Shown: piece after piece, positions 41,822-49,244 of the stretch | Position numbering within the stretch: position 1 is the stretch's first letter | Layout of the letters: every line of letters begins with the position of its first letter | Assembly (NCBI RefSeq): GCF_050847355.1 | Contig: NZ_CP193755.1 | Coordinates: 868,001 to 932,000, forward strand | Source: Limimaricola sp027213785 | GTDB lineage: Bacteria > Pseudomonadota > Alphaproteobacteria > Rhodobacterales > Rhodobacteraceae | Reading direction: 5' to 3' | DNA length: 64,000 bases | Made by a program: the position numbers and the translations under genes | The notes under the pieces: model-generated | Database searches by the model: none | What the model saw: the letters and a program-made list of their open reading frames with translations, nothing else | Told to the model about the DNA's origin: nothing

Positions 41822-42225
41822 GCGGCCCGCCGGCGCAGCCGGCGGGGCGGGTGGAACTGCGGCAGGAGCGCGATGTCGCGGCGGCCCGTATCGCGGTGTC
41901 GAAGGCGATGGACGCGCTGGGCGCGCGGGCGCTGCGCAAGACCCGCTTCGTCACCGCCGTGAGCGAGATCGCCCGCAACGCGCTCGACCATGGGGGCGGC
42001 GGCGTGCTCGAGATCTATCGCCTTGATCGCCCGCGCCGGATCATGATCCGCTGCATCGATCAGGGGCCCGGCATCGCCGATATCGATCAGGCGATGACGG
42101 ACGGCTTCTCGACCGCGCGCAGCATGGGCAAGGGGCTCGGTGGTGCGCGGCGGCTGGTCGATGCCTTTCGCATCGAAAGCCGTGTCGGGGCGGGCACCAC
42201 GATCGAGATGGAGGCCAATCCATGA
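41818..42225 (+). CDS. RsbT-like serine/threonine kinase (switch protein)
   Basis: The 135-residue GHKL ATPase of the RsbT/RsbW type is expected to phosphorylate the STAS proteins and, once freed, to act on a downstream partner. The Bergerat-fold motifs are visible: N box TAVSEIARNALDHGGGG, G1 box CIDQGPGIADI and GLGGARRLVDAFRIES. The start is GTG in a GTGA overlap with rsbS-like; the end forms an ATGA overlap with the next gene. The length matches B. subtilis RsbT (133). Confidence 0.9.
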   Translation: MSGPPAQPAGRVELRQERDVAAARIAVSKAMDALGARALRKTRFVTAVSEIARNALDHGGGGVLEIYRLDRPRRIMIRCIDQGPGIADIDQAMTDGFSTARSMGKGLGGARRLVDAFRIESRVGAGTTIEMEANP

Positions 42226-43220
42226 GACATGTCGTCGATATATCCGATCCCAGCGCCGTGGCCGAAGCGCGGCGGCTGGCGCGCGGTCTGGCCGATGAGA
42301 GCAGGCTTTCGGTCGAGCGCACCGAGGCGATGGCGATCGTGGTCACGGAAATGGCCACCAACCTCTTGCGTCATGCCCGCGGCGGGCAACTCCTGCTGCA
42401 GCGCCAACCCGGCATCGGTTCCCGCGTCTGCATCGCCGCGATCGATACAGGTCCCGGAATCGCGGATATCGGCCTCGCGCTGTCCGACGGTTTTTCTACC
42501 GGTTCGAGCGCCGGTGGCGGGCTCGGTGCGATGCGCCGCCTGGCCGATCGCTTCGAGATACGCTCGACGCCGGGGCAGGGCACCGTGACCGTCTGCGGCT
42601 TTGGCCCGGCGCCGGTGCTGGCGGGGGTCGAGATCGGCGCCTTCCTGATGAACTATCCCGGCGACCGCGCCTGTGGCGACGCGGTTTTCGCGCGCGATGT
42701 CGCCGGCCGTGTCGACCTGCTCGCCGTCGACGGGCTGGGTCACGGCCCGCGCGCCGAAGTGGCGGCGGCCGAAGCGGTGGCGGGCATCGAACCCCTGCGC
42801 GGCGAGGACCCGGCGCGGCTGTTGTCCGAGCTGTCCGCCCGGCTCGCCGGCAGCCGCGGGTCCGTTGCGGCACTGGCACAGATCGAGGCGGCGGATGGGC
42901 GGCTGCGACTGGCCGGAATAGGCAACATCGCGGCGCTTCTGGTGAAGGCCGATGGGCAGGTGCGACGTCTGATCAGCCGTGAGGGGCGACTGGGCGGCGC
43001 GGTGCGCCTGCCGCCGGTCGAGAGCGCGGAGATGGGCCGGGGCGACGTGCTGATCCTGCACAGCGACGGCCTTTCGACGCTGCGCAGCCACGCGGAGCTG
43101 CCCTCTCTGGCCGGAATGAGCTGCGCGATGATCGCGGCACATCTGATGCGCGACCGCAACAAGGGGCGCGATGACTGTTGCGTGCTGGTGGCGCGGCTCG
43201 CCTCGGAGGACGCCGAATGA
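42222..43220 (+). CDS. RsbT-like ATPase fused to RsbX/SpoIIE-type phosphatase
   Basis: The protein has 332 residues in two domains. Residues 1-130 are a second RsbT-like GHKL ATPase (VVTEMATNLLRHARGGQ, AIDTGPGIADI, GGGLGAMRRLADRFEI). Residues 135-325 are a PP2C-like phosphatase of the RsbX type. Metal-binding acidic residues stand in GDAVFARDV and LLAVDGLGHG, then GIGNIAALL, HSDGLSTL and GRDDCCVLVAR. It should remove phosphate from the STAS proteins and reset the switch, with the ATPase part as a docking or opposing kinase domain. It is coupled to both neighbours by ATGA overlaps. Confidence 0.87.
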   Translation: MRHVVDISDPSAVAEARRLARGLADESRLSVERTEAMAIVVTEMATNLLRHARGGQLLLQRQPGIGSRVCIAAIDTGPGIADIGLALSDGFSTGSSAGGGLGAMRRLADRFEIRSTPGQGTVTVCGFGPAPVLAGVEIGAFLMNYPGDRACGDAVFARDVAGRVDLLAVDGLGHGPRAEVAAAEAVAGIEPLRGEDPARLLSELSARLAGSRGSVAALAQIEAADGRLRLAGIGNIAALLVKADGQVRRLISREGRLGGAVRLPPVESAEMGRGDVLILHSDGLSTLRSHAELPSLAGMSCAMIAAHLMRDRNKGRDDCCVLVARLASEDAE

Positions 43221-44377
43221 GACTGACCACGCTGAAGATCGAGGCCGACGAGGATATCGTGCGGCTGCGCATGGTCGGTCAGGAGGTGGCGCGGCATTGC
43301 GGCTTCGCCAAGTTCGCCGAAACCCGGATCGTCACCGCGCTCCTCGAGCTGGGGCGCAACATCATCCAGCATGGCGGCGGCGGGCGGATGACCCTGTCGC
43401 TGGAGCCGCTGGCGGGCAACCTCGAGCTTGCCGTGGAGGCGATCGATCAGGGGCCGGGCATCCCCGATCTGGAAACCCGCCTTGCCGGGGGTGACCCGCT
43501 GCCCGGCGTCGGACGGCAGCCGGGGCTCGGCCTCGGGCTGCGCGGCGTGCAGCGCATCGCCGACCGGATGGAGGTCGATAGCGGTCCCGAGGGGACCCGG
43601 ATCAAGGCCGGCTTCGATACCCGTCTTGCCGCGAGCGAGGCGGCCAGCATCGGCGCCGCGATCGGCGAGGCGCTGGCGGCGCTGCGCCGCGCCGATCCAG
43701 CCGCGATGCTGGCGCAGCAGAACCGCGACCTGCTCGACGCGATCGAGGAGCGGGACCTGCTCATGGCCGAGGTGCATCACCGCACCAAGAACAACCTCGC
43801 CCTCGTCACCGGGTTGATGCGGCTCAGCCGCAACGCGGCCCAAAGCGAGGAAACCAAGCAGGTGCTGCGCGATCTGGAGCTTCGGGTGCGGGCGATCACC
43901 ACGATCCACGACCAGCTGCAACGCGCCGCCGCCGCCGACCACGCGCCGCTGCTGCCGCTCTTGCGCGACGTGGCCGAGCACACGCGTCAGGCGTTCTCGA
44001 CGCCCGATCAGGAGGTCACGGTGGTCGTCACCGGCGAGGCGCTGAGCCTGTCGGGCAATGCCGCGACCGATCTTGCCCTCGCGGCGGGCGAGCTGATGAC
44101 CAATGCCTGCAAGCATGCCTTCGCGGATCGCGAGCGCGGCCGCCTGCATGTCTCGCTCACGCGGGAGGAGGGGATGCTGAAGCTGGTGGTCTCCGACGAT
44201 GGTTGCGGTCTCGCGCCGGGCATGGAGCGGCCGGAGCGCTCGGATTCGCTTGGCTGGCGGATGATCCGTACCATGGTGCAAAAGCATGGCGGCTTCGTGC
44301 GCACCTCCGGCGGCAGCGAGGGGCTGACGGTGGAGCTTGGCTTCGACGAGGCGCAGCTCGGCCTGCATCAGGCCTGA
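43217..44377 (+). CDS. RsbT-like ATPase fused to HisKA_2 histidine kinase
   Basis: The 386-residue protein has an N-terminal third RsbT-like ATPase (about 1-130: TALLELGRNIIQHGGGG, AIDQGPGIPDLE, LGLRGVQRIADRMEV). A coiled linker leads to a HisKA_2 dimerisation domain with the phospho-acceptor in LMAEVHHRTKNNLALV (His about 187). The catalytic HATPase follows (LALAAGELMTNACKHAF, VVSDDGCGLAPG). It has no membrane helix and no PAS domain, so input probably comes through the N-terminal ATPase domain. No response regulator gene is adjacent. It is the last gene of the operon; a bidirectional terminator follows. Confidence 0.86.
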   Translation: MRLTTLKIEADEDIVRLRMVGQEVARHCGFAKFAETRIVTALLELGRNIIQHGGGGRMTLSLEPLAGNLELAVEAIDQGPGIPDLETRLAGGDPLPGVGRQPGLGLGLRGVQRIADRMEVDSGPEGTRIKAGFDTRLAASEAASIGAAIGEALAALRRADPAAMLAQQNRDLLDAIEERDLLMAEVHHRTKNNLALVTGLMRLSRNAAQSEETKQVLRDLELRVRAITTIHDQLQRAAAADHAPLLPLLRDVAEHTRQAFSTPDQEVTVVVTGEALSLSGNAATDLALAAGELMTNACKHAFADRERGRLHVSLTREEGMLKLVVSDDGCGLAPGMERPERSDSLGWRMIRTMVQKHGGFVRTSGGSEGLTVELGFDEAQLGLHQA

Positions 44378-44389
44378 CCGCAAAAGAAA

Positions 44390-44427
44390 GGCGGCGGTTC
44401 CCGGGAGGAAGGAAGCCGCCGCCGTAT
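44390..44427. terminator. Bidirectional terminator behind the stressosome operon
   Basis: An 8-base stem GGCGGCGG/CCGCCGCC encloses a long purine-rich loop. On the plus strand GTATTTT follows; on the minus strand CTTTCTTTT follows. It lies between the end of the kinase gene and the end of the converging DUF1127 gene. Confidence 0.7.
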
Positions 44428-44512
44428 TTTCGAGACTTGCCGGGGAGGATCGGCGCCGTCTCGACTGGTTAACACCAAGGCGCTGGAAAAGGTCCGCGCC
44501 TTGGCCAAAAGG

Positions 44513-44722
44513 TCAGGCGCGCCGCGCCGCCTGGGTCGCGATGTCCTCGATCATGGCGCGGTGAATGCCCAGATCGGCCAGCTCGCGCTCGCTGAGCGCC
44601 GAAAGCTCGCGGCGGGTGATGCGATAGGCCTGCGATTGGGCGCGGCGCTCGGCGATGCCGGCGAAGAGGCGGGCGAGCAGGGAGGCGGGGCGGGCGGTCT
44701 GGTTGGTGCTGAGGGTCGTCAT
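44513..44722 (-). CDS. DUF1127 family small protein
   Basis: This 69-residue protein contains the arginine-rich DUF1127 domain near its C-terminus: TRRELSALSERELADLGIHRAMIEDIA. Proteins of this family in alphaproteobacteria are small, strongly regulated and linked to phosphate and carbon metabolism or RNA turnover. The start at 44722 (MTTLSTNQTARP) is chosen as the family start. It converges with the stressosome operon and shares its terminator. Confidence 0.88.
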   Translation of the reverse strand: MTTLSTNQTARPASLLARLFAGIAERRAQSQAYRITRRELSALSERELADLGIHRAMIEDIATQAARRA

Positions 44723-44924
44723 GTCTCTTGATCCTTGGGCGTCGAAGGCAGCCTTTTGGCCGCGATATGAGGTAGGCGTCGTCATCGGCGCCGATGGGCC
44801 CCATCTGGACCCTCGGACCCGCCGCCACCACATCCAAGCACGCCGCAGCGCCCTGCAGGCACTGCATGGCCCGTCACCTCTTCGTTGCCCATCGGAGCGA
44901 GAATTTCCGAACCGTTTCGGGGTG

Positions 44925-45950
44925 CTACCTGTTCGGCGGCGCGATCGATCCCGCTTCGACGATCTCGAACCCGCCCAACTGCTGCAACTCGGCCAGCGGC
45001 TTGCCCTCGATTGCGCCGATCAGGCCCTGCGCCAGCGGCTTCCAGCTCAGCGCCAGCGCCGAGCGCGTGCCGGAACTGGCCGGCAGGGACATCAGGTCCT
45101 CGCCCGGCAGCATGTCGTCATGCACCACCACCGACACGTCGCCCGGCACCTTCAATCCGAGCATCGACAGCGCGTTGTAGATGCCCTTGGCGATCAGCAT
45201 GTTGCCTGCGATCAGGCCGGTCGGCGCTGCCTCGCCATTCATCATCCGCAACGTGGCAAGGGCTCCGACGCTTTCGGTCATCTGCCCGTGTTCGTGCAGA
45301 TCGGGGTCGATCTCTAGGCCGGCCTCGCGCAGCGCCATTTCCCAGCCGGTCCGGCGATGCGCCGCGTAGCAGGTGGCGGCGATGCCGTTGACGAAGCCGA
45401 TCCGCCGATGCCCGGCGCGCAGGAGCATCGCCGTCAATTCGCGCCCGACGGCGATGTTGTCGATGTCGTAGAACGGGTAATCGGGCTTCGCTGCGCCGCG
45501 CCCATGCATCACCATCGGCACGCCGCGGCGGCGCAGATAGGCGACCCGCGGGTCGTTCTCCTCGGGCTCGATCAGCACGAAGCCGTCGAGCGAGCCACCG
45601 TCGATCAGCCGACGATGCACCGCGACCACGTCCTCGCCCTCTTCGGCGGCATGCAGCACGAACAGCCGGCCGCGTCGCGAGAACGCGCCCGACAGCCCGC
45701 GCACCATCTGCACGAACATGCTGTCGCGCGGGGTCCGGTCCTGCGGCGGCAGCACCAGCCCGACGATGCCGGAGCGCCCGGAGGCAAGCTTGCGGGCCGA
45801 AAGGTTCGGCCGGTAATTCAAGGCGTTGGCCGCTTCGCGCACGCGGATCTTGGTCTCGGCGCTGACATCGTCATGATCGTTGAGCGCGCGGCTTACCTGC
45901 GTGACCGACAGCCCGGTGCTGGCTGCGATGTCCTTGAGCGTTGCCGACAT
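44925..45950 (-). CDS. LacI family transcriptional regulator
   Basis: This 341-residue sugar-responsive repressor has the N-terminal LacI helix-turn-helix (TLKDIAASTGLSVTQVSRALND) and hinge helix (NLSARKLASGRSGIVGLV). A periplasmic-binding-protein-like ligand domain follows (DGFVLIEPEENDP, GHRRIGFVNG, DVSVVVHDD). It is divergent from the alpha-glucosidase gene across 98 bases that hold a candidate operator, so control of that gene by a glucoside is the natural reading. A six-codon longer start at 45968 exists. Confidence 0.92.
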   Translation of the reverse strand: MSATLKDIAASTGLSVTQVSRALNDHDDVSAETKIRVREAANALNYRPNLSARKLASGRSGIVGLVLPPQDRTPRDSMFVQMVRGLSGAFSRRGRLFVLHAAEEGEDVVAVHRRLIDGGSLDGFVLIEPEENDPRVAYLRRRGVPMVMHGRGAAKPDYPFYDIDNIAVGRELTAMLLRAGHRRIGFVNGIAATCYAAHRRTGWEMALREAGLEIDPDLHEHGQMTESVGALATLRMMNGEAAPTGLIAGNMLIAKGIYNALSMLGLKVPGDVSVVVHDDMLPGEDLMSLPASSGTRSALALSWKPLAQGLIGAIEGKPLAELQQLGGFEIVEAGSIAPPNR

Positions 45951-45985
45951 GTCTTCCCCTCGATGCACGGTTGCAACTTGCCAAT

Positions 45986-45999
45986 CCGAAACGCTTCGG
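45986..45999. promoter_or_regulatory. Candidate LacI-type operator
   Basis: CCGAAACGCTTCGG has 5-base complementary arms around a CpG-containing centre, as in LacI/CcpA-type operators. It lies in the divergent promoter region, 36 bases before the regulator start and 49 before the glucosidase start. Confidence 0.5.
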
Positions 46000-46048
46000 G
46001 CAAGCCTGTTCGAAAGCCCCCGGCTCCCAAGGGACGAAAGGATTCGAG

Positions 46049-47635
46049 ATGAGCAAGGCGAATTGGTGGAAGGGCGCGGTGATCTACCAGATCTACCCGC
46101 GCTCCTATCAGGACGGCAATGACGACGGCATCGGCGATCTCAAGGGGATCACCGCGCGGCTGCCGCATATCGCCGATCTCGGCGCCGACGCGATCTGGCT
46201 GTCGCCGATCTTCACCTCTCCGATGGCCGATATGGGCTACGACGTGTCGAACTATACCGACATCGACCCCACCTTCGGCACGCTGGCGGATTTCGACGCC
46301 ATGGTCGCGCGGGCACACGAGCTCGGGCTCAAGGTGATGATCGATCAGGTATTGTCGCACAGCTCGAACCAGCACCCATTCTTCGAGGAGAGCCGCCAAA
46401 GCCGCGACAACCCCAAGGCCGACTGGTACGTCTGGGCCGACCCTAAGCATGATGGCTCGGCGCCCAACAACTGGCAGGCCATCTTCGGCGGCATCGCCTG
46501 GGAATGGGAGCCGCGCCGTCGGCAGTATTACTTCCACAACTTCCTGAAAGAGCAGCCGGACTTCAACTTCCACAATCCGGAAGTGCAGGACTGGCTCCTT
46601 GGCACCATGCGGTTCTGGCTCGATCGTGGCGTCGACGGCTTCCGCCTCGACACGGTGAACTTCTACTTCCACGACAAGCATCTGCGCGACGATCCGGCCG
46701 ATTTCCGCCTCGACGGGACCCCGGCGATCAAGCCCTATGACATGCAGTACCACATCTTCTCGAAGAACCAGCCTGACAACATCGCCTTCCTCGAGAAGAT
46801 GCGGAAGTTGATGGACGAGTACGAGGATCGCACGCTGGTCGGCGAGGTCGGCGAGAGTCACCATCCGATCGAGATCATGGGCGAGTACACCTCGGCCAAC
46901 CGGCTGCACATGGCCTACAGCTTCGAGATGCTGGGCCCGAAATTCACCGCCGAGCATTTCCGCCACCAGATCGACCAGTTCTTCAAGCTGGCGCCGAAGG
47001 GCTGGCCCTGCTGGGCGATGTCGAACCATGACGTGCCACGCCACGTGACGCGCTGGGCCGAGCATGGCGATCAGGACGCGGTGGCCAAGCTCGCCGCGGC
47101 GATGCTGCTGACGATGGAGGGTTCGATCTGTCTCTATCAGGGCGAGGAGCTGGGCCAGACCGAGACCGAAATGGAGTTTCACGAGCTGACCGACCCGCAG
47201 GGCATCAACTTCTGGCCCGCCGACAAGGGGCGCGACGGCTGCCGTACGCCGATGGTCTGGGAAAAGGACGCTCCTCATGCGGGGTTTGGCCGTGTCGAGC
47301 CCTGGTTGCCCGTGAAGGCGCCGCAGGCGGCGCGTGCGGTCGACACGCAAAAGGGTGTCGAGGGCTCCGTGCTCGAAACCTACCGGGCGCTGCTGAAGCT
47401 GCGCCGCGAGACGCCCGACTTGCGCGAGGGCCGCACCATGTTCGCCGAGACCGAGGAGCCGGTGCTGGCCTTCCATCGCGGCGAGAAGACGGTCTGCGCC
47501 TTCAACCTGTCGAACCAGCCGCAGGAGATCGAGATCGATGGCATCGATGAGACGCTCTTCGTGCTCGATGCCCGGACCGACAACGGCAAGGTCTGGCTTG
47601 GCGCCAACGGCGCGCTGATCGCCCGGCTGAAGTGA
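46049..47635 (+). CDS. GH13 alpha-glucosidase
   Basis: This 528-residue cytoplasmic enzyme hydrolyses terminal alpha-glucosidic bonds, for example in maltose, sucrose-like or maltooligosaccharide substrates. GH13 motifs are clear: YQIYPRSYQDGNDDGIGDL, MIDQVLSHSS, GFRLDTVNFY with the nucleophile Asp, LVGEVGE with the acid/base Glu and MSNHDVPRH. A C-terminal beta domain completes it. There is no signal peptide, so substrate must be imported, but no sugar transporter is adjacent. The ATG at 46049 (MSKANWWKGAV) fits the family. Confidence 0.93.
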   Translation: MSKANWWKGAVIYQIYPRSYQDGNDDGIGDLKGITARLPHIADLGADAIWLSPIFTSPMADMGYDVSNYTDIDPTFGTLADFDAMVARAHELGLKVMIDQVLSHSSNQHPFFEESRQSRDNPKADWYVWADPKHDGSAPNNWQAIFGGIAWEWEPRRRQYYFHNFLKEQPDFNFHNPEVQDWLLGTMRFWLDRGVDGFRLDTVNFYFHDKHLRDDPADFRLDGTPAIKPYDMQYHIFSKNQPDNIAFLEKMRKLMDEYEDRTLVGEVGESHHPIEIMGEYTSANRLHMAYSFEMLGPKFTAEHFRHQIDQFFKLAPKGWPCWAMSNHDVPRHVTRWAEHGDQDAVAKLAAAMLLTMEGSICLYQGEELGQTETEMEFHELTDPQGINFWPADKGRDGCRTPMVWEKDAPHAGFGRVEPWLPVKAPQAARAVDTQKGVEGSVLETYRALLKLRRETPDLREGRTMFAETEEPVLAFHRGEKTVCAFNLSNQPQEIEIDGIDETLFVLDARTDNGKVWLGANGALIARLK

Positions 47636-47643
47636 CGCCCTTG

Positions 47644-47670
47644 CGGCGCGGCCCGACCGGGGCCGCGCCG
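47644..47670 (+). terminator. GC-rich terminator hairpin after the glucosidase
   Basis: A perfect 11-base stem CGGCGCGGCCC/GGGCCGCGCCG with a 5-base loop starts nine bases after the stop codon. There is little T run (TGCCTCC), so efficiency is uncertain. Confidence 0.6.
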
Positions 47671-47744
47671 TGCCTCCTCCAAGCCGTCTTTTGACCCTCC
47701 GGCAAAGCTGCTAGGAGGGCACAACCGGCTAAAGGATCGGACCG

Positions 47745-49244
47745 ATGACCCCCAAGACCCATGCCCGGACCGGCGTTCCGGGGCTCGATGACGTTCTCTC
47801 CGGGGGACTCACGCGCAACCATGTCTTTCTTGTCGAAGGGGCGCCCGGCACGGGCAAGACCACCACGGCGATGCGGTTCCTTCTCGAAGGGGCGGAGCGG
47901 GGCGAAACCTGCCTCTATGTGACGCTCTCCGAGACCGAGGAAGAGCTGCATGACAGCGCCGCCTCGCATGGCTGGACGCTGGACGACCGGATCTCGATCT
48001 TCGAGGTGGTGCCTGCCGAAAGCCTGCTCGACGCCGATCAGCAGCAGAGCCTGCTCTATTCCTCCGATCTCGAGCTGGGCGAGGCGACGCGGCAGATCTT
48101 CGCTGCCTTCGAGCGAGTCCGGCCGCAGCGCGTGGTGATCGACAGCCTTTCGGAGATCCGGCTGCTGGCGCAGGGCTCCTTGCGCTACCGCCGCCAGATC
48201 CTTGCCATGAAGCATTACTTCGCCCGTCAGGACGCCACGGTGCTGATGCTGGACGACCTGACGGCCGAGGCGCATGACCGGACCGTGCACAGCATCGTGC
48301 ATGGCGTGATCCAGCTCGAGGAGCTTGCGCCCGATTACGGCGCGGAACGACGGCGGCTGCGGGTCACCAAGTATCGCGGCCAGCGCTATCGGGGCGGCTA
48401 TCACGACTTCGCCATCAAGACCGGGGGGATCGAGGTGTTTCCCCGCCTGGTGGCGCTCGAACACCGCACCGAATTCGACCGCAGTTCCCGCAGCAGCGGT
48501 ATTCCCGCGCTTGACCAGCTGCTTGGCGGCGGCGTCGAGCAGGGCTCGAGCACGCTGGTTCTGGGGCCGACCGGCACCGGCAAGAGCCTGTTCTCACTGC
48601 AATTCGCGCTGGCTGCTATCGAACGCGGCGAGCGCGCGGCGCTCTTCGTCTTCGACGAGGAACTGGGTCTGATGGAGGCCCGTCTGGCCAAGCTCGGCAT
48701 CGACATCCCCGCGCTGCGCGCCAGCGGCGCGCTGCAGGTCGAACAGGTGGATGCGGCCGAAATGTCGCCCGGCGAGTTCGCGCAGAAGGTCCGCGACAGC
48801 GTGGTGGAACGCGGGGTGCGCTGCGTCGTGATCGACAGCATGACCGGCTATCAGGCGGCAATGCCGCAGGAGAACGCGCTGGTGCTGCATATCCACGAGT
48901 TGCTGCAATTCCTGAACCGTCAGGGCGCCTCGTCATTCCTCACCGTGGCGCAGCACGGTCTGGTGGGCGACATGAAGTCGCCGATCGACGTCACCTACCT
49001 GGCCGATACCGTGATCCTGTTGCGCTACTTCGAGGCGCTGGGAAAGGTGCGCCGCGCGGTCTCGATCATCAAGAAGCGCACGGGGGCGCATGAGGACACC
49101 ATCCGCGAATACCGGATCAGCGCCGACGGGCTCGAGCTCGGTGCGCCGCTGCAGGGATTCCAGGGGGTGTTGCGTGGTGTGCCGGATTTCATGGGCTCCG
49201 CCGATCCGCTGATGAAGGTAGGCGCCGATGACGCGGGACTTTGA
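47745..49244 (+). CDS. KaiC-like double-domain ATPase
   Basis: This 499-residue protein has two RecA/KaiC domains. The first has Walker A EGAPGTGKTTTA (about 31-42), SETEEEL with the catalytic Glu pair and VVIDSLSEIR. The second has LGPTGTGKSLFS (about 268-279), FDEELGLM and CVVIDSMTGYQ. No kaiA or kaiB is present, so this is not a complete clock. At the site of the KaiC Ser431/Thr432 pair this protein has Thr417-Tyr418 (DVTYLADTVILL). The gene overlaps the hybrid kinase gene by 17 bases, so the two probably form a signalling pair. Confidence 0.9.
   Translation: MTPKTHARTGVPGLDDVLSGGLTRNHVFLVEGAPGTGKTTTAMRFLLEGAERGETCLYVTLSETEEELHDSAASHGWTLDDRISIFEVVPAESLLDADQQQSLLYSSDLELGEATRQIFAAFERVRPQRVVIDSLSEIRLLAQGSLRYRRQILAMKHYFARQDATVLMLDDLTAEAHDRTVHSIVHGVIQLEELAPDYGAERRRLRVTKYRGQRYRGGYHDFAIKTGGIEVFPRLVALEHRTEFDRSSRSSGIPALDQLLGGGVEQGSSTLVLGPTGTGKSLFSLQFALAAIERGERAALFVFDEELGLMEARLAKLGIDIPALRASGALQVEQVDAAEMSPGEFAQKVRDSVVERGVRCVVIDSMTGYQAAMPQENALVLHIHELLQFLNRQGASSFLTVAQHGLVGDMKSPIDVTYLADTVILLRYFEALGKVRRAVSIIKKRTGAHEDTIREYRISADGLELGAPLQGFQGVLRGVPDFMGSADPLMKVGADDAGL

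Noticed and set aside
47745..49244. A circadian clock kaiC
   Set aside because: kaiA and kaiB are absent and the phosphorylation pair is altered, so only a KaiC-like ATPase is called.
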